A DNA stretch of 64,000 nucleotides, from the NCBI GenBank assembly GCA_018335875.1, contig JAGXRN010000079.1, forward strand, positions 1 through 64,000. The letters are read 5' to 3'. Positions within the stretch are counted from its first letter, which is position 1. Every line of letters begins with the position of its first letter. Position numbers and translations under genes: made by a program. Shown piece by piece: positions 16,555-25,331 of the stretch. The notes beneath the pieces were generated by a model. The model saw only the letters and a list, made by a program, of their open reading frames with translations, had not been told where the DNA came from and ran no database searches. Origin of the DNA: Dethiobacter sp. GTDB lineage: Bacteria > Bacillota > Dethiobacteria > Dethiobacterales > Dethiobacteraceae.

Positions 16555-16777
16555 CTATTTCCCTCCCTTTAATATAAAAGTGGCTGTTTATCAGTTTATG
16601 GCACAGCTTTGCTACTTAAAACATATTCTAATACACGCCGGAAAATCCTGCCCAAAGTCTGAAAAAAGTTAATAATTGCTTATAAAATTTAAAGTAATTC
16701 TAATTCTTATATGAATCTACCAATTGTGAATTTATACAACAAATACCTTTTACTGTTATTGTACCTTTTTTTGTTAT

Positions 16778-16806
16778 TTGACAAAGTTTTTGCCCTGTGC
16801 TATACT
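16778..16806 (+). promoter_or_regulatory. Promoter of the initiator tRNA
   Basis: TTGACA (16778-16783), a 17-base spacer and TATACT (16801-16806) form a near-consensus sigma-A promoter whose start would fall just before the tRNA. Confidence 0.88.
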
Positions 16807-16817
16807 AAAATCCTCGT

Positions 16818-16893
<76 letters not shown>

Positions 16894-16902
16894 AATAAAA
16901 AC

Positions 16903-16935
16903 AACGCGCCGGCATTTTGCCGGAGCGTTTTTTTA
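16903..16935 (+). terminator. Terminator of the initiator tRNA
   Basis: AACGC-G-CCGGC pairs with GCCGG-A-GCGTT around ATTT, followed by a long T run (about 16929-16934). Confidence 0.9.
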
Positions 16936-16995
16936 TACTGGGGAATTATAACGCTTCACAGCTTGTGAAGCTGCTAAGGAAACCAGTATTGAAAA

Positions 16996-17025
16996 GCGCG
17001 CGCAAGGGGACCGAATAGGCGCGCC
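16996..17025 (-). repeat. GC-rich hairpin, copy 2 of the REP-like repeat; likely aminotransferase terminator
   Basis: GCGCGCGC (16996-17003) pairs with GGCGCGCC (17018-17025) around AAGGGGACCGAATA. The loop is the reverse complement, with one change, of the loop of the hairpin at 6885-6924. On the minus strand the stem is followed by TTTTC, just after the aminotransferase stop, so it may act as its terminator. Confidence 0.65.
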
Positions 17026-17029
17026 TTTC

Positions 17030-18193
17030 TTATTTTTTCGCCGCCAGAAACTGTTCCAGGCGGTCAAGTCCTTCCCTGATGTTTTCAATGGAGTTGGCGT
17101 ATGAGATACGGATATAGCCTTCGCAGTTTGGTCCAAAGTCAATCCCCGGGGCCACGGCTACCCCCGCCTTCTCCAGGCACTCAAAAGCAAATGAATAGGA
17201 ATCGTCTGTATACTCCTTAATATTAGCCAACACATAAAAGGCTCCGGTGGGAAGGACGGTGGGGGCAATCCCCATTTTACCCAGCCTCTCCAGCAGGTAG
17301 CGCCGCCTTTTATCATATGTTGACACCATGTCTGACACATGTGAGTCACAATCCCTTAGCGCCGCTATGGCGGCCGACTGGATGAATGAACAGGCACTGA
17401 TAAACAAATTCTGCTGCAGGATTTGCATGGTGCGCATCATCTTCTGCGGAGCAATCACATAACCCAACCGCCAGCCAGTCATCGCGTATTTTTTTGAGAA
17501 GCCGTTAATGACAAAAGCCTGGTCGGTAAACTCGAGAATTGAATGGTCTTTCCCCTCGTAAGTCAGTCCATGGTAGATTTCATCGGAGATAAGAAAGCGG
17601 TTTTCTGAAGCAAGTGAGGCCATTTCAGATAATTCCGCGGCTGAGAACACATTTCCGGTCGGGTTGGCAGGGGAGTTAACCATTATGGCACGGACCCTGT
17701 CAGAAAGCCTGTGTTCAATTTCGCTTTTTCTGTACTTAAACCCGTCCTCTTCACGCACAGGCACACAGACAGGGTTACCACCCGCAAACTTAATGTGGTT
17801 GGGATAACAGGCATAATAGGGATCGGAAATAATCACATCGTCGCCATCGTTTAAAAGGGCTGAAAAAATTAATAACATCGCCGGCGAAGTGCCTGAGGTG
17901 ACCAGCACCTGTTCTGGCGAAATTTTTACATTATATATGCGCAGGTAGTAGTCTGCTATTTCCTCCCTCAGCTCTGTCTTACCCAGGCTGTGGGTGTAGT
18001 GCGTATCATTCTCCCTCAGTGCCTTTAGCATGGCCTCTTTTACAGGTTCAGGCGTGTCAAAGTCCGGCTCTCCAATCTCCAGGTGTACGATATGCCTTCC
18101 GGCTGCTTCCAGCTGCTGTGCCTTTTCCAGCACGTCCATTACAATAAAAGGTGATATTCCGCAGGAGCGGCTCTCTTTTCGCTGTCCGTTCAT
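17030..18193 (-). CDS. PLP-dependent class I/II aminotransferase
   Basis: The 387-residue fold type I aminotransferase begins SRSCGISPFIVMDVLEKA and has VTSGTSPAML, NSPANPTGNVF, and the PLP-lysine motif NGFSKKYAMTGWRLGY. Members of this group act on aspartate, aromatic or branched-chain amino acids; substrate is not determinable here. It lies downstream of the 2-oxoacid:ferredoxin oxidoreductase genes but after a terminator and with its own extended -10, so it is probably a separate unit functionally linked to amino acid oxidation. Confidence 0.88.
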   Translation of the reverse strand: MNGQRKESRSCGISPFIVMDVLEKAQQLEAAGRHIVHLEIGEPDFDTPEPVKEAMLKALRENDTHYTHSLGKTELREEIADYYLRIYNVKISPEQVLVTSGTSPAMLLIFSALLNDGDDVIISDPYYACYPNHIKFAGGNPVCVPVREEDGFKYRKSEIEHRLSDRVRAIMVNSPANPTGNVFSAAELSEMASLASENRFLISDEIYHGLTYEGKDHSILEFTDQAFVINGFSKKYAMTGWRLGYVIAPQKMMRTMQILQQNLFISACSFIQSAAIAALRDCDSHVSDMVSTYDKRRRYLLERLGKMGIAPTVLPTGAFYVLANIKEYTDDSYSFAFECLEKAGVAVAPGIDFGPNCEGYIRISYANSIENIREGLDRLEQFLAAKK

Positions 18194-18230
18194 TAAATCT
18201 CCCCGTTCCCTATAGAAGTTTAGTTAAAAT

Positions 18231-18239
18231 ATTATAGCA
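18231..18239 (-). promoter_or_regulatory. Extended -10 promoter of the aminotransferase gene
   Basis: Minus-strand TGCTATAAT (18231-18239) is a perfect extended -10 about 40 bases before the ATG. No clear -35 is visible. Confidence 0.55.
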
Positions 18240-18262
18240 TGAAACACGCTAACTTTAAAATA

Positions 18263-18295
18263 AATGCGGCAGAAATATTCTCCTGCCGCATTTTG
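18263..18295 (-). terminator. Terminator of the 2-oxoacid:ferredoxin oxidoreductase operon
   Basis: AATGCGGCAG and CTGCCGCATT form a 10-bp stem, followed on the minus strand by TATTTTAAAG. It lies about 50 bases behind the beta-subunit stop. Confidence 0.8.
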
Positions 18296-18340
18296 CTTAT
18301 TATTGAGACTTGCCGAAAAACTCAAAAACACCTTGCTTGA

Positions 18341-19234
18341 TCAACGATTCCCGGCGCGGGCCAGAAGTTTTTTCCAGCCGTGTTCTACACTATTTTGAAT
18401 CTTTTCGTGGTCAGCAGCTGTCAGTGTGGAGAACCGGCGCTGCGGACGCAGGTAATCAGCAACAGGCAAAAGCTTCTCCGGTTTATGGCTCAGTGTTACA
18501 AATTCTCCGTCTTCCAGCTCGTAGAGTGGGAACACCCCGGTCTCAACTGCCAGCCGCGAAAGTTCAATGGTCTCGTCGCTCTCTATACCCCAGCCGGGAG
18601 GACATGGACTGAGCAGGTGAAAGAACCTGAAGCCTTTAATTGTCCCGGCTTTGGAGAATTTGGCCAGCAGGTCCCGGGGGTAGGCAACCGTGGCCGTGGC
18701 AGCGTAAGGGATGGCGTGAGCGGCAATAATGGACATAATATCCTTTTTTGGAGTGGGCTTTGCCAGCGGTGCCGGAGTGGTGTTGGACTGTGAACCGTAG
18801 GGGGAGGCTGAACTGCGCTGCATTCCTGTGTTCATATAGGCTTCATTGTCATAGCAGACAAAGATAATATCCTCATTGCGCTCAGCTGCCGCAGACAATC
18901 CCTGCAAGCCAATATCAAAAGTGCCGCCGTCACCGGCAAGCACCAGTACCTGTGTCTGGTCGTCTCCGGCCGCAGTCAGGCCCCGCTTCAGACCGCTGCC
19001 AACAGCGGCTGAACTGGGAAAAGGACAATGATAAACATTGAGGTCCAGAGTCCGCAGAGGAGGCTGCCCGGCAATAATACTGAAGCAGGAGGCAGTAATG
19101 ACAAAAACAGTCTTTTTGCCAAGGGCCTTTGTCAGGTAGCGGACGGATAAAGTCGCCGCACAGCCGGGACACGCAGTATGGCCGCAAAAAAGGTACTCTT
19201 CACGGGGCAGGTCATTAAAAACTTGCAGCTTCAT
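18341..19234 (-). CDS. 2-oxoacid:ferredoxin oxidoreductase, beta (TPP) subunit
   Basis: The 297-residue subunit has CGHTACPGCAATL near the N-terminus and the thiamine diphosphate motif GDGGTFDIGLQGLSAA with DNEAYMNTGMQRS. Its ATG at 19234 overlaps the alpha stop as ATGA. With alpha and gamma it oxidatively decarboxylates a 2-oxoacid to acyl-CoA and reduces ferredoxin. Pyruvate is the default substrate by homology, but linkage to a leucine-type dehydrogenase and a sigma-54 regulator suggests branched-chain oxoacids such as 2-oxoisovalerate. Confidence 0.88.
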   Translation of the reverse strand: MKLQVFNDLPREEYLFCGHTACPGCAATLSVRYLTKALGKKTVFVITASCFSIIAGQPPLRTLDLNVYHCPFPSSAAVGSGLKRGLTAAGDDQTQVLVLAGDGGTFDIGLQGLSAAAERNEDIIFVCYDNEAYMNTGMQRSSASPYGSQSNTTPAPLAKPTPKKDIMSIIAAHAIPYAATATVAYPRDLLAKFSKAGTIKGFRFFHLLSPCPPGWGIESDETIELSRLAVETGVFPLYELEDGEFVTLSHKPEKLLPVADYLRPQRRFSTLTAADHEKIQNSVEHGWKKLLARAGNR

Positions 19235-20379
19235 AATAATTCCACCGCCCACATAATTTTTTCGTCTGCCGCATAACCCGGGGCGGCAGCCAATGCTTTT
19301 TCCAGCATTTCAGGCGTCAGGTCAACCCCGCCGGCCAGGTTCAGTTCAATCACCTGGGGCGGGTGCGGCAGGCCATACAGCGCCGCCCGCACTTCCTGGG
19401 CAAAAATGCCGCCCACGCCCATGCAGACATTACGGTCTGCTACAATTACCCTCTCGACATGGGAACATGACAGGATATCTCTCACCCCGGCGGAAGGAAA
19501 GGGCCTGAACTGCTTAACCCGCAGCAATGCTTCCTCCCTGCCGGGCACAGTAAGAAAGCTTTTAATCGTTTGGGCCATACCGCCGGCAGTGAGAAATAAT
19601 GTGCCGGCTTGTTTTGGGCCAAAGTACTCCACAGCTTCGTAGCTTCGCCCAAACGCACGGTAAAATTCTTGATCCAACAATTCATATTTTTCGCCCGCCA
19701 TCTCTGTAGCCCTATAGCGGACATTGAGCAGGCGGGCCATAGCCTCGGCAGAGACCAAGCCGTGCCTGTTTTCAGGATTGTCTATATCAAAAGCAGGCTT
19801 GCGGGCAGGGGCCGGCAGGAAGCTGTCTACCTGCGGCTGCTCAGGTATAGCAGCTGCTTCATAGGTGTGAGAAAGATAAAAACCGTCATAGCAGACCATA
19901 ACAGGCAGGCGGACTTCTTCAGCCAGGCGGAAAGCAAAAATAACTGTATCAAGTATTTCCTGTACGCTTGAACAGTAGAATTGAATCCAACCGGTATCCC
20001 GCTGGGCGAGGCTGTCAATTTGGTCGGATTCGATGCACCAGGGTGCGCCCAGAGCCCTGTTTGCATTTGCCATCACCAGCGGCAGGCGTGCGCCGGAAGC
20101 CCAGTGGAGGAGTTCATGCATATAAGCAAGGCCATGGGAGGAAGTAGCCGTAAAGGCTCGTGCGCCGGCATAAGCTGCTCCGATACAATAAGCCAGAGCT
20201 GAGTTTTCAGATTCAACACTGACAAACTCCCCCGTGTACTCGCCTTGGGCCCACATTTCAGCCAGTGTCTCCACTACGGTCGTCTGTGGAGTGATGGGAA
20301 AAGCAGAGATCACCTGTGTCCTCGCCAGTTTAACCGCATAAGCAACAGCCTGGTTACCGGTGATTATTTTCTGTGCCAC
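19231..20379 (-). CDS. 2-oxoacid:ferredoxin oxidoreductase, alpha subunit
   Basis: The 382-residue alpha subunit contains the pyrimidine-domain motifs AFPITPQTTVVETLAE, VSVESENSALAYCIGAA and TATSSHGLAYMHELLHWA. GTG at 20379 is chosen for its GGAGG site 9 bases upstream; the longer ATG frame runs into the preceding gene. It overlaps the FAD/ferredoxin gene by 26 bases and the beta gene by 4, indicating tight translational coupling. Confidence 0.88.
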   Translation of the reverse strand: MAQKIITGNQAVAYAVKLARTQVISAFPITPQTTVVETLAEMWAQGEYTGEFVSVESENSALAYCIGAAYAGARAFTATSSHGLAYMHELLHWASGARLPLVMANANRALGAPWCIESDQIDSLAQRDTGWIQFYCSSVQEILDTVIFAFRLAEEVRLPVMVCYDGFYLSHTYEAAAIPEQPQVDSFLPAPARKPAFDIDNPENRHGLVSAEAMARLLNVRYRATEMAGEKYELLDQEFYRAFGRSYEAVEYFGPKQAGTLFLTAGGMAQTIKSFLTVPGREEALLRVKQFRPFPSAGVRDILSCSHVERVIVADRNVCMGVGGIFAQEVRAALYGLPHPPQVIELNLAGGVDLTPEMLEKALAAAPGYAADEKIMWAVELL

Positions 20380-21976
20380 TGTCAGCCACCTCCATTTCCA
20401 GGACTCCGCTTGGGCACTCTTTGGCACAAATGCCGCAACCCTTGCAGTAATCAAGGAGAAAATCCAGGTCTGCCCCGGAGTCTACAGCCAGATCGGGACA
20501 AAACATCCAGCACACTGCACAGCCATTGCATCTGCCGCAAGACAGGCAGCGTCCGGCCTCCTGTTCGGGGCGCTCCGACCGTCCCTGCCTGCCAAAAAGG
20601 AAGGGATTAAGGTGCTGATATGATATAACCTGCGCTTCCTCCTTATATACCGGGGGGAACACCTGGCCATCCACGCCCGCTGTTTCCATTTCAAGGTAGG
20701 CGGCAATGGCACGGGCACCCTCACGGCCGGCGGAAATTGCTTCCGCCACATTGCCGGGTCCGGTGCATAAGTCTCCGCCGGCAAACACTCCAGGCAGGTT
20801 TGTCATACAACCATCCAGTATTTTGAGATTGCTGCCGGCAAAGCCCAGGTCCGGCTCCTGGCCGGCTGCCGCCAGCAGCAGCTCGCACTCCAGTGTAAAG
20901 GAAGACCCTGGTATGACAGTTACCCCTTCTCCCCGCTTTGAAACCTCCGTCCTGACCATTCTGACCTTTCCCAGGCGGCCGCCGCTGCCAAGCAAAGCAT
21001 CCGGCTGCACCTGGAAGAGAAACTGAACACCGGCCGCCTCGGCGGCACGTATTTCATCCTCATGTGCAGGCATAGCTTCACGGGTCCGGCGATAGGCGAG
21101 TACCACGCGCGCTCCGCGCAGGCGTGCCACACAGGCTGCATCAATGGCGGCGTTGCCGCCGCCGACCACAATCACTGAACCGGCTGCAGGCACACTCCGC
21201 CCCAGATGTACAGCAGCGAGGTAGTCCACAGCATTCATGATGCCCGGCAATTCTTCTCCGTCTATACCCAGCTGCTTTAATCTTGTTGCCCCGGCAGCAA
21301 GAAACACTGCCTGGTATTCACTTTGCAAAGCTTCCAGACTTATATCGCGGCCAACTTCAACCCCACAGCGAAACACAACACCCATAGCCCGCAGCATTGC
21401 CAGCTCCTGCTCCAATACAAGCCGCGGCAGACGGTATTCAGGAATGCAAAGAGCAAGCATGCCGCCCGCCACAGGTTCCCGCTCCAGAATAACAACTTCG
21501 CTGCCAAGCAAAGAAAGGTAATAGGCGCAGGCCAGGCCTGCCGGCCCCGAACCGACTATTGCAACTTTTAGGGGCGGGCTGCCGATTTTTTTTATGGAAC
21601 CTTTGCCGGGCGTGAACTGATTATACCGCCAGGCGCCAATTTGCTTTTCTAAGTCACCAATGGCAACGGCCTCGTCTAAGTGGAGGCGATTGCATTTTTC
21701 CTGGCAGAAGCGGTAACACACATGGCCTGTGAGATGGGGAAAAGGATTGTAGCGTGAAACAACCTGCCAGGCGCCGGCCCAATCACCGTCCGTTAATTTT
21801 TCCACCCACTCGGCAATGCCATTGTGCAGCGGGCACTGTGCCGTGCAGGGGGATACCTTTTCACGTCTTACCGGCGTCAGAAAACGCCAGTCTCCCGTTT
21901 TATTTAACTGGACAGGCAATGTGCCCACACTGATTTTATAAGGCACCCCTGATGATTCTCTATAAGGCAGTGGCAT
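20354..21976 (-). CDS. GltD-like FAD oxidoreductase with C-terminal ferredoxin domain, in place of a delta subunit
   Basis: The 540-residue protein has an N-terminal iron-sulfur segment (SPCTAQCPLHNG, CYRFCQEKCNR), an FAD fold (GSGPAGLACAYYLSLLG), an NAD(P)-type fold (VIVVGGGNAAIDAACVA) and a C-terminal dicluster ferredoxin (CNGCAVCWMFCPD, CKGCGICAKECPSG). In most enzymes of this kind a small ferredoxin delta subunit links to electron carriers; here that module is fused to a glutamate-synthase-small-chain-like reductase. This suggests direct coupling to NAD(P)H. ATG at 21976, inside the gamma gene end, has GGGAG 10 bases upstream. Confidence 0.85.
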   Translation of the reverse strand: MPLPYRESSGVPYKISVGTLPVQLNKTGDWRFLTPVRREKVSPCTAQCPLHNGIAEWVEKLTDGDWAGAWQVVSRYNPFPHLTGHVCYRFCQEKCNRLHLDEAVAIGDLEKQIGAWRYNQFTPGKGSIKKIGSPPLKVAIVGSGPAGLACAYYLSLLGSEVVILEREPVAGGMLALCIPEYRLPRLVLEQELAMLRAMGVVFRCGVEVGRDISLEALQSEYQAVFLAAGATRLKQLGIDGEELPGIMNAVDYLAAVHLGRSVPAAGSVIVVGGGNAAIDAACVARLRGARVVLAYRRTREAMPAHEDEIRAAEAAGVQFLFQVQPDALLGSGGRLGKVRMVRTEVSKRGEGVTVIPGSSFTLECELLLAAAGQEPDLGFAGSNLKILDGCMTNLPGVFAGGDLCTGPGNVAEAISAGREGARAIAAYLEMETAGVDGQVFPPVYKEEAQVISYQHLNPFLFGRQGRSERPEQEAGRCLSCGRCNGCAVCWMFCPDLAVDSGADLDFLLDYCKGCGICAKECPSGVLEMEVADSGTENNHR

Positions 21977-22553
21977 AACACTCAAGCTCCCTTGCTCCGT
22001 CATAACCTGACTGTGCCGCCAGGAGATTCTTCTCAGTGCTGCGGGGCATCTTCTCACCGATTACTGCCAGCAGGGATTCAAGTGAAGCACAACCGCTGAC
22101 GCGGACCAGCGCTCCCAGCATCACAGTATTAATAATAGGTATACCCACCAAGCCGAGTCCGCTTTGAGCTGCAATATTAGACGCATCTACCAGCCAGACA
22201 TCAAAGCTGCGGCCGTTGCAAAGCCCCCAGGCATCAGCCTCTTTTGCACAGTTCAACAGGAGCTTACCACCTGGTTTCAACCCTTTGAGCACCTGTTCCC
22301 TGGGCAGGTTTACATCAAAGGCGACTACAATATCCGGCTGTTGAATCTGGCAGCGAGGCACATCCGGGCTGTCTCCTATCCTCACAAAAGATGTGACAGG
22401 TGCACCGCGGCGCTCGGCACCGTAAATTCCGAAAGCCTGCACATATTTACCGTTACGGTGAGCCGCTTCTGCCATTGCTGTCCCTGCAAATACCACCCCC
22501 TGGCCGCCCCGCCCGTGTAAACGGATTTCCGTCAGACCAATTTTCCCAGCCAT
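21960..22553 (-). CDS. 2-oxoacid:ferredoxin oxidoreductase, gamma subunit
   Basis: The 197-residue gamma domain shows EIRLHGRGGQGVVFAGTAMA and YGAERRGAPVTSFVRIG, both diagnostic. It begins 1 base after the dehydrogenase stop and overlaps the FAD/ferredoxin gene by 17 bases. The gene order gamma, FAD-ferredoxin, alpha, beta forms one operon. Confidence 0.9.
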   Translation of the reverse strand: MAGKIGLTEIRLHGRGGQGVVFAGTAMAEAAHRNGKYVQAFGIYGAERRGAPVTSFVRIGDSPDVPRCQIQQPDIVVAFDVNLPREQVLKGLKPGGKLLLNCAKEADAWGLCNGRSFDVWLVDASNIAAQSGLGLVGIPIINTVMLGALVRVSGCASLESLLAVIGEKMPRSTEKNLLAAQSGYDGARELECYATAL

Positions 22554-22554
22554 C

Positions 22555-23628
22555 TTAATCCCTCCTAAATGTCGCTCTCAGTGACAAAAGCCCTTTAGCA
22601 GCATTTATTCTTTCTTCCGCCATCTGGCGCGCCACCAAAAACGGCGTCACGCCTTCCCCGGCCGCCCGCTTCAGGATCTGCCCAAGCCTGCCGCGTATCC
22701 TACCTACTATTTCCATAATCTCTCCAGGCAAATAGCGGGTCCTTTCATGGGCGATATAAATCAGGCCGCCGGCATTAATTATATAGTCCGGTGCGTAAAT
22801 AATTCCTTTCTTGTGCAATTCATCTGCCATATTATCGCCTGACAATACATTATTGGCCGCACCGGCTACTATGCGGCACACTAACTCCGGCAGTGTCTTT
22901 TCGTTGACAGCGCCTCCCAAAGCGCAGGGAGCAAATATATCGCAGGGAACCTTGTGGATTTCCTGCGGCAAAACCCATTCTGCCTGCCACTCCTCTGCCA
23001 GTTTCCGGCAATTTATATCTATGTCAGTTACAATCAGGCGTGCACCCTCAGACTTTAAGTATTCACAAAGCACACGTCCCACGCTGCCGAGGCCCTGTAC
23101 CGCAATTGTCAGGTCTGCAAGTTCGGGTGAGCCGAATTCAGCTTCCGCACAAGCTTTCATCCCTTGCCAGACACCATAAGCTGTTGCAGGCGACGGGCAG
23201 CCGCCGCAACCGCCGAAGGCAGTTCCGCCCAGTGCAAATAAAGTCTCTCTACGTATGCAGTCAACGTCATATTCGTTTATACCAGCATCAACCGATGTAA
23301 TATACCGCCCTCCCAGTCGCTCCACAAAACGGCCGTATGCACGCAACAATGCTTCATTCTTAGATAGCGCAGGGTCTCCCATAATGACTGCCTTGCCGCC
23401 ACCCAGATCCAGGCCTGCCGCCGCGGACTTGTAGGTCATGGCCCTGGCAAGACTTACAGCATCCTGCAAAGCCTCTTCCTCATTGGCATAGACTTTCATC
23501 CTGGTGCCACCCATGGCGGGACCAAGAGTAGTATCGTGAATAGCTATTATCGCCTTCAGCCCGGTTCTCTTATCATTGCAGAATACCAACTCTTCAAGGC
23601 CGAAACTATCCATACTGCTGAAAACCAT
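22555..23628 (-). CDS. Leucine/valine/phenylalanine-type amino acid dehydrogenase
   Basis: The 357-residue Glu/Leu/Phe/Val dehydrogenase shows AIHDTTLGPAMGGTRM, YKSAAAGLDLGGGKAVI with the catalytic lysine, and an NAD fold VQGLGSVGRVLCEYL. It deaminates branched-chain or aromatic amino acids to 2-oxoacids, giving substrate for the oxidoreductase encoded just downstream. ATG at 23628 follows GGAGG by 8 bases; an upstream in-frame ATG is not supported. The sigma-54 promoter at 23782-23797 stands about 150 bases upstream. Confidence 0.9.
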   Translation of the reverse strand: MVFSSMDSFGLEELVFCNDKRTGLKAIIAIHDTTLGPAMGGTRMKVYANEEEALQDAVSLARAMTYKSAAAGLDLGGGKAVIMGDPALSKNEALLRAYGRFVERLGGRYITSVDAGINEYDVDCIRRETLFALGGTAFGGCGGCPSPATAYGVWQGMKACAEAEFGSPELADLTIAVQGLGSVGRVLCEYLKSEGARLIVTDIDINCRKLAEEWQAEWVLPQEIHKVPCDIFAPCALGGAVNEKTLPELVCRIVAGAANNVLSGDNMADELHKKGIIYAPDYIINAGGLIYIAHERTRYLPGEIMEIVGRIRGRLGQILKRAAGEGVTPFLVARQMAEERINAAKGLLSLRATFRRD

Positions 23629-23781
23629 CCCGAGCGCCTCCTTTTTCTGAATATTTTTGCTAATTATTGCACACCATGCACTTTCTTGCAGGCAACAACC
23701 TGCAGGATTTTTTGCCATCTCTGCATTCTAGCCCTTTTTCTTTACTATAGCAGCGTGTTCCCGCGTCTTACTTCTATACTA

Positions 23782-23797
23782 CGCAAGTACCATGCCA
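23782..23797 (-). promoter_or_regulatory. Sigma-54 promoter of the amino acid dehydrogenase/oxidoreductase operon
   Basis: Minus-strand TGGCATGGTACTTGCG matches the -24/-12 consensus (TGGCAyG-N4-TTGC) with exactly 10 bases between GG and GC. It lies between the sigma-54 activator gene and the operon. A short palindrome AGAAGTGTTCT at 23807-23817 is nearby but closer than a typical activator site. Confidence 0.85.
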
Positions 23798-23837
23798 ATT
23801 GATAAAAGAAGTGTTCTGTTTTTTATTTTTTATAAAT

Positions 23838-23864
23838 AAAAAGGCACGCCCTACAGCGGCGTGC
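23838..23864 (-). terminator. Terminator of the sigma-54 activator gene
   Basis: GCACGCC (23844-23850) pairs with GGCGTGC (23858-23864) around a 7-base loop; on the minus strand TTTTTATTT follows. Confidence 0.85.
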
Positions 23865-23899
23865 TAATTCTAACGGCGATGGGCTACAACGTCCATCAT

Positions 23900-25297
23900 T
23901 TAATCCTTGATATCATACTTATCCAGCTTATTATACAGGTTGCGGATAGAGATTCCCAGCCGCTTTGATGCTTCTGTCTTATTACCCCCGGCTGCACGCA
24001 GCGCGTCAGACAGTATTCCCCTCTCCCAGCGTGCATGAAGCTCTGACAGTGTGCCTTGCTTGACAGAGCAGGACTCTGCGGCGGCGGCAGCAGCTGTCGC
24101 CTGGGGGCCGTTCCCCAGGGATATCATCAGATGCCTGGCTTCCACAACCGTCTCATCACGCTTCAGATTAATCAGGGCACGTGCTATTACATTTTTTAAC
24201 TCGCGGACATTGCCCGGCCATTGGTATTCCTGCAGCGTCGCCTGTGCTTCCGCTGACAGCATGGCACCAAGCCGGTTGTAGTCCTGGCTCATGCGGTTTA
24301 TATAATATTCCGCCAGCAGAGGAACATCTTCTTTCCGCTCCGCCAGAGGCGGGATGACTATGGGCAGCACATTGAGCCTGTAATACAGGTCTTTTCTGAA
24401 TTTACCGGCCAGTATCAGTGTTTCAAGGTCAGCATTGGTGGCTGCAATTATCCTCACATCCACCGGCACAGGCTTTGCCTCACCGACACGGACAACTTCC
24501 CCCTCCTGGAGTACACGGAGAATCTTGGCCTGCAGTCCCACATGCATGGCGCCTATTTCATCGAGAAAGACAGTGCCCCCGCTGCCTTCCTCAAAAATTC
24601 CTTTTTTTCCCCGTTTCCTGGCGCCTGTAAACGCACCCTCTGTATAGCCGAAAAGTTCACTCTCAAGCAGGCTTTCCGGCAGGGCGCTGCAATTGACACG
24701 AATAAACTGCTTTTCCCTGCGGGGGCTGGCTTCGTGGATGGCATGAGCAAATAATTCCTTGCCGGTACCGCACTCTCCGCGCAGCAAAACGCTGGCCGGC
24801 GTTGCCGCGGCCACCCTGGCAAGATCCACAGCCTGCCTGATGGCCGGGCTGTCACCGATTATATCTTCAAAAGAATACTTGGATTCCAGCTGCCTTACCT
24901 TTTGTTTTGTCCTTTGCAGTTCATCCATCAGTGCCCTGATTTCAGAAACATCGTGGATGATCCCCACACTGCCTCTCAATGTTCCATTCACATAGAGCGG
25001 GGCGCATGATACAAGCACATTGCGCTTATACGGACCCACTTTCATCGGCACACCTTTAAGCGGCTGTCCGGTCTGCAGAACCCTCATATGGACACTTTCA
25101 CCCTCGGCTATATCCACTTCAGCAGGCTTGTTGAGCACATCAGTATCCCTAAGCCCCGTTAAACGGCAGTAAGCCTTGTTAAAAAGAATGCCGATACCGT
25201 TTTCGTCAACGACCGAAATGGCATCCTGAATGGAATTAATAATCGTCCAGAGAATTCTTTGCAATTCTTCAGCCGGTCTGTCCTGCCTCATGCCCAT
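23900..25297 (-). CDS. Sigma-54-dependent activator with PAS sensor (PAS-AAA-Fis)
   Basis: The 465-residue protein has an N-terminal PAS domain (about 15-125), an AAA+ domain with Walker A GECGTGKE, the sigma-54 contact loop EGAFTGARK and Walker B GGTVFLDEIG, and a Fis-type HTH (GGNKTEASKRLGISIRNLYNKL). It should activate the sigma-54 promoter just downstream. The PAS domain would sense a small molecule or redox state; ligand unknown. It is translated behind a G-rich site near 25300. Confidence 0.93.
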   Translation of the reverse strand: MGMRQDRPAEELQRILWTIINSIQDAISVVDENGIGILFNKAYCRLTGLRDTDVLNKPAEVDIAEGESVHMRVLQTGQPLKGVPMKVGPYKRNVLVSCAPLYVNGTLRGSVGIIHDVSEIRALMDELQRTKQKVRQLESKYSFEDIIGDSPAIRQAVDLARVAAATPASVLLRGECGTGKELFAHAIHEASPRREKQFIRVNCSALPESLLESELFGYTEGAFTGARKRGKKGIFEEGSGGTVFLDEIGAMHVGLQAKILRVLQEGEVVRVGEAKPVPVDVRIIAATNADLETLILAGKFRKDLYYRLNVLPIVIPPLAERKEDVPLLAEYYINRMSQDYNRLGAMLSAEAQATLQEYQWPGNVRELKNVIARALINLKRDETVVEARHLMISLGNGPQATAAAAAAESCSVKQGTLSELHARWERGILSDALRAAGGNKTEASKRLGISIRNLYNKLDKYDIKD

Positions 25298-25322
25298 CGG
25301 TCTCCCCCCCCGCCCGTTATCC

Positions 25323-25331
25323 CATTATACC
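25323..25331 (-). promoter_or_regulatory. Extended -10 promoter of the sigma-54 activator
   Basis: Minus-strand TGGTATAAT is a perfect extended -10 that ends about 25 bases before the activator ATG. It overlaps the stop of the small zinc-ribbon gene. No strong -35 is visible. Confidence 0.5.
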
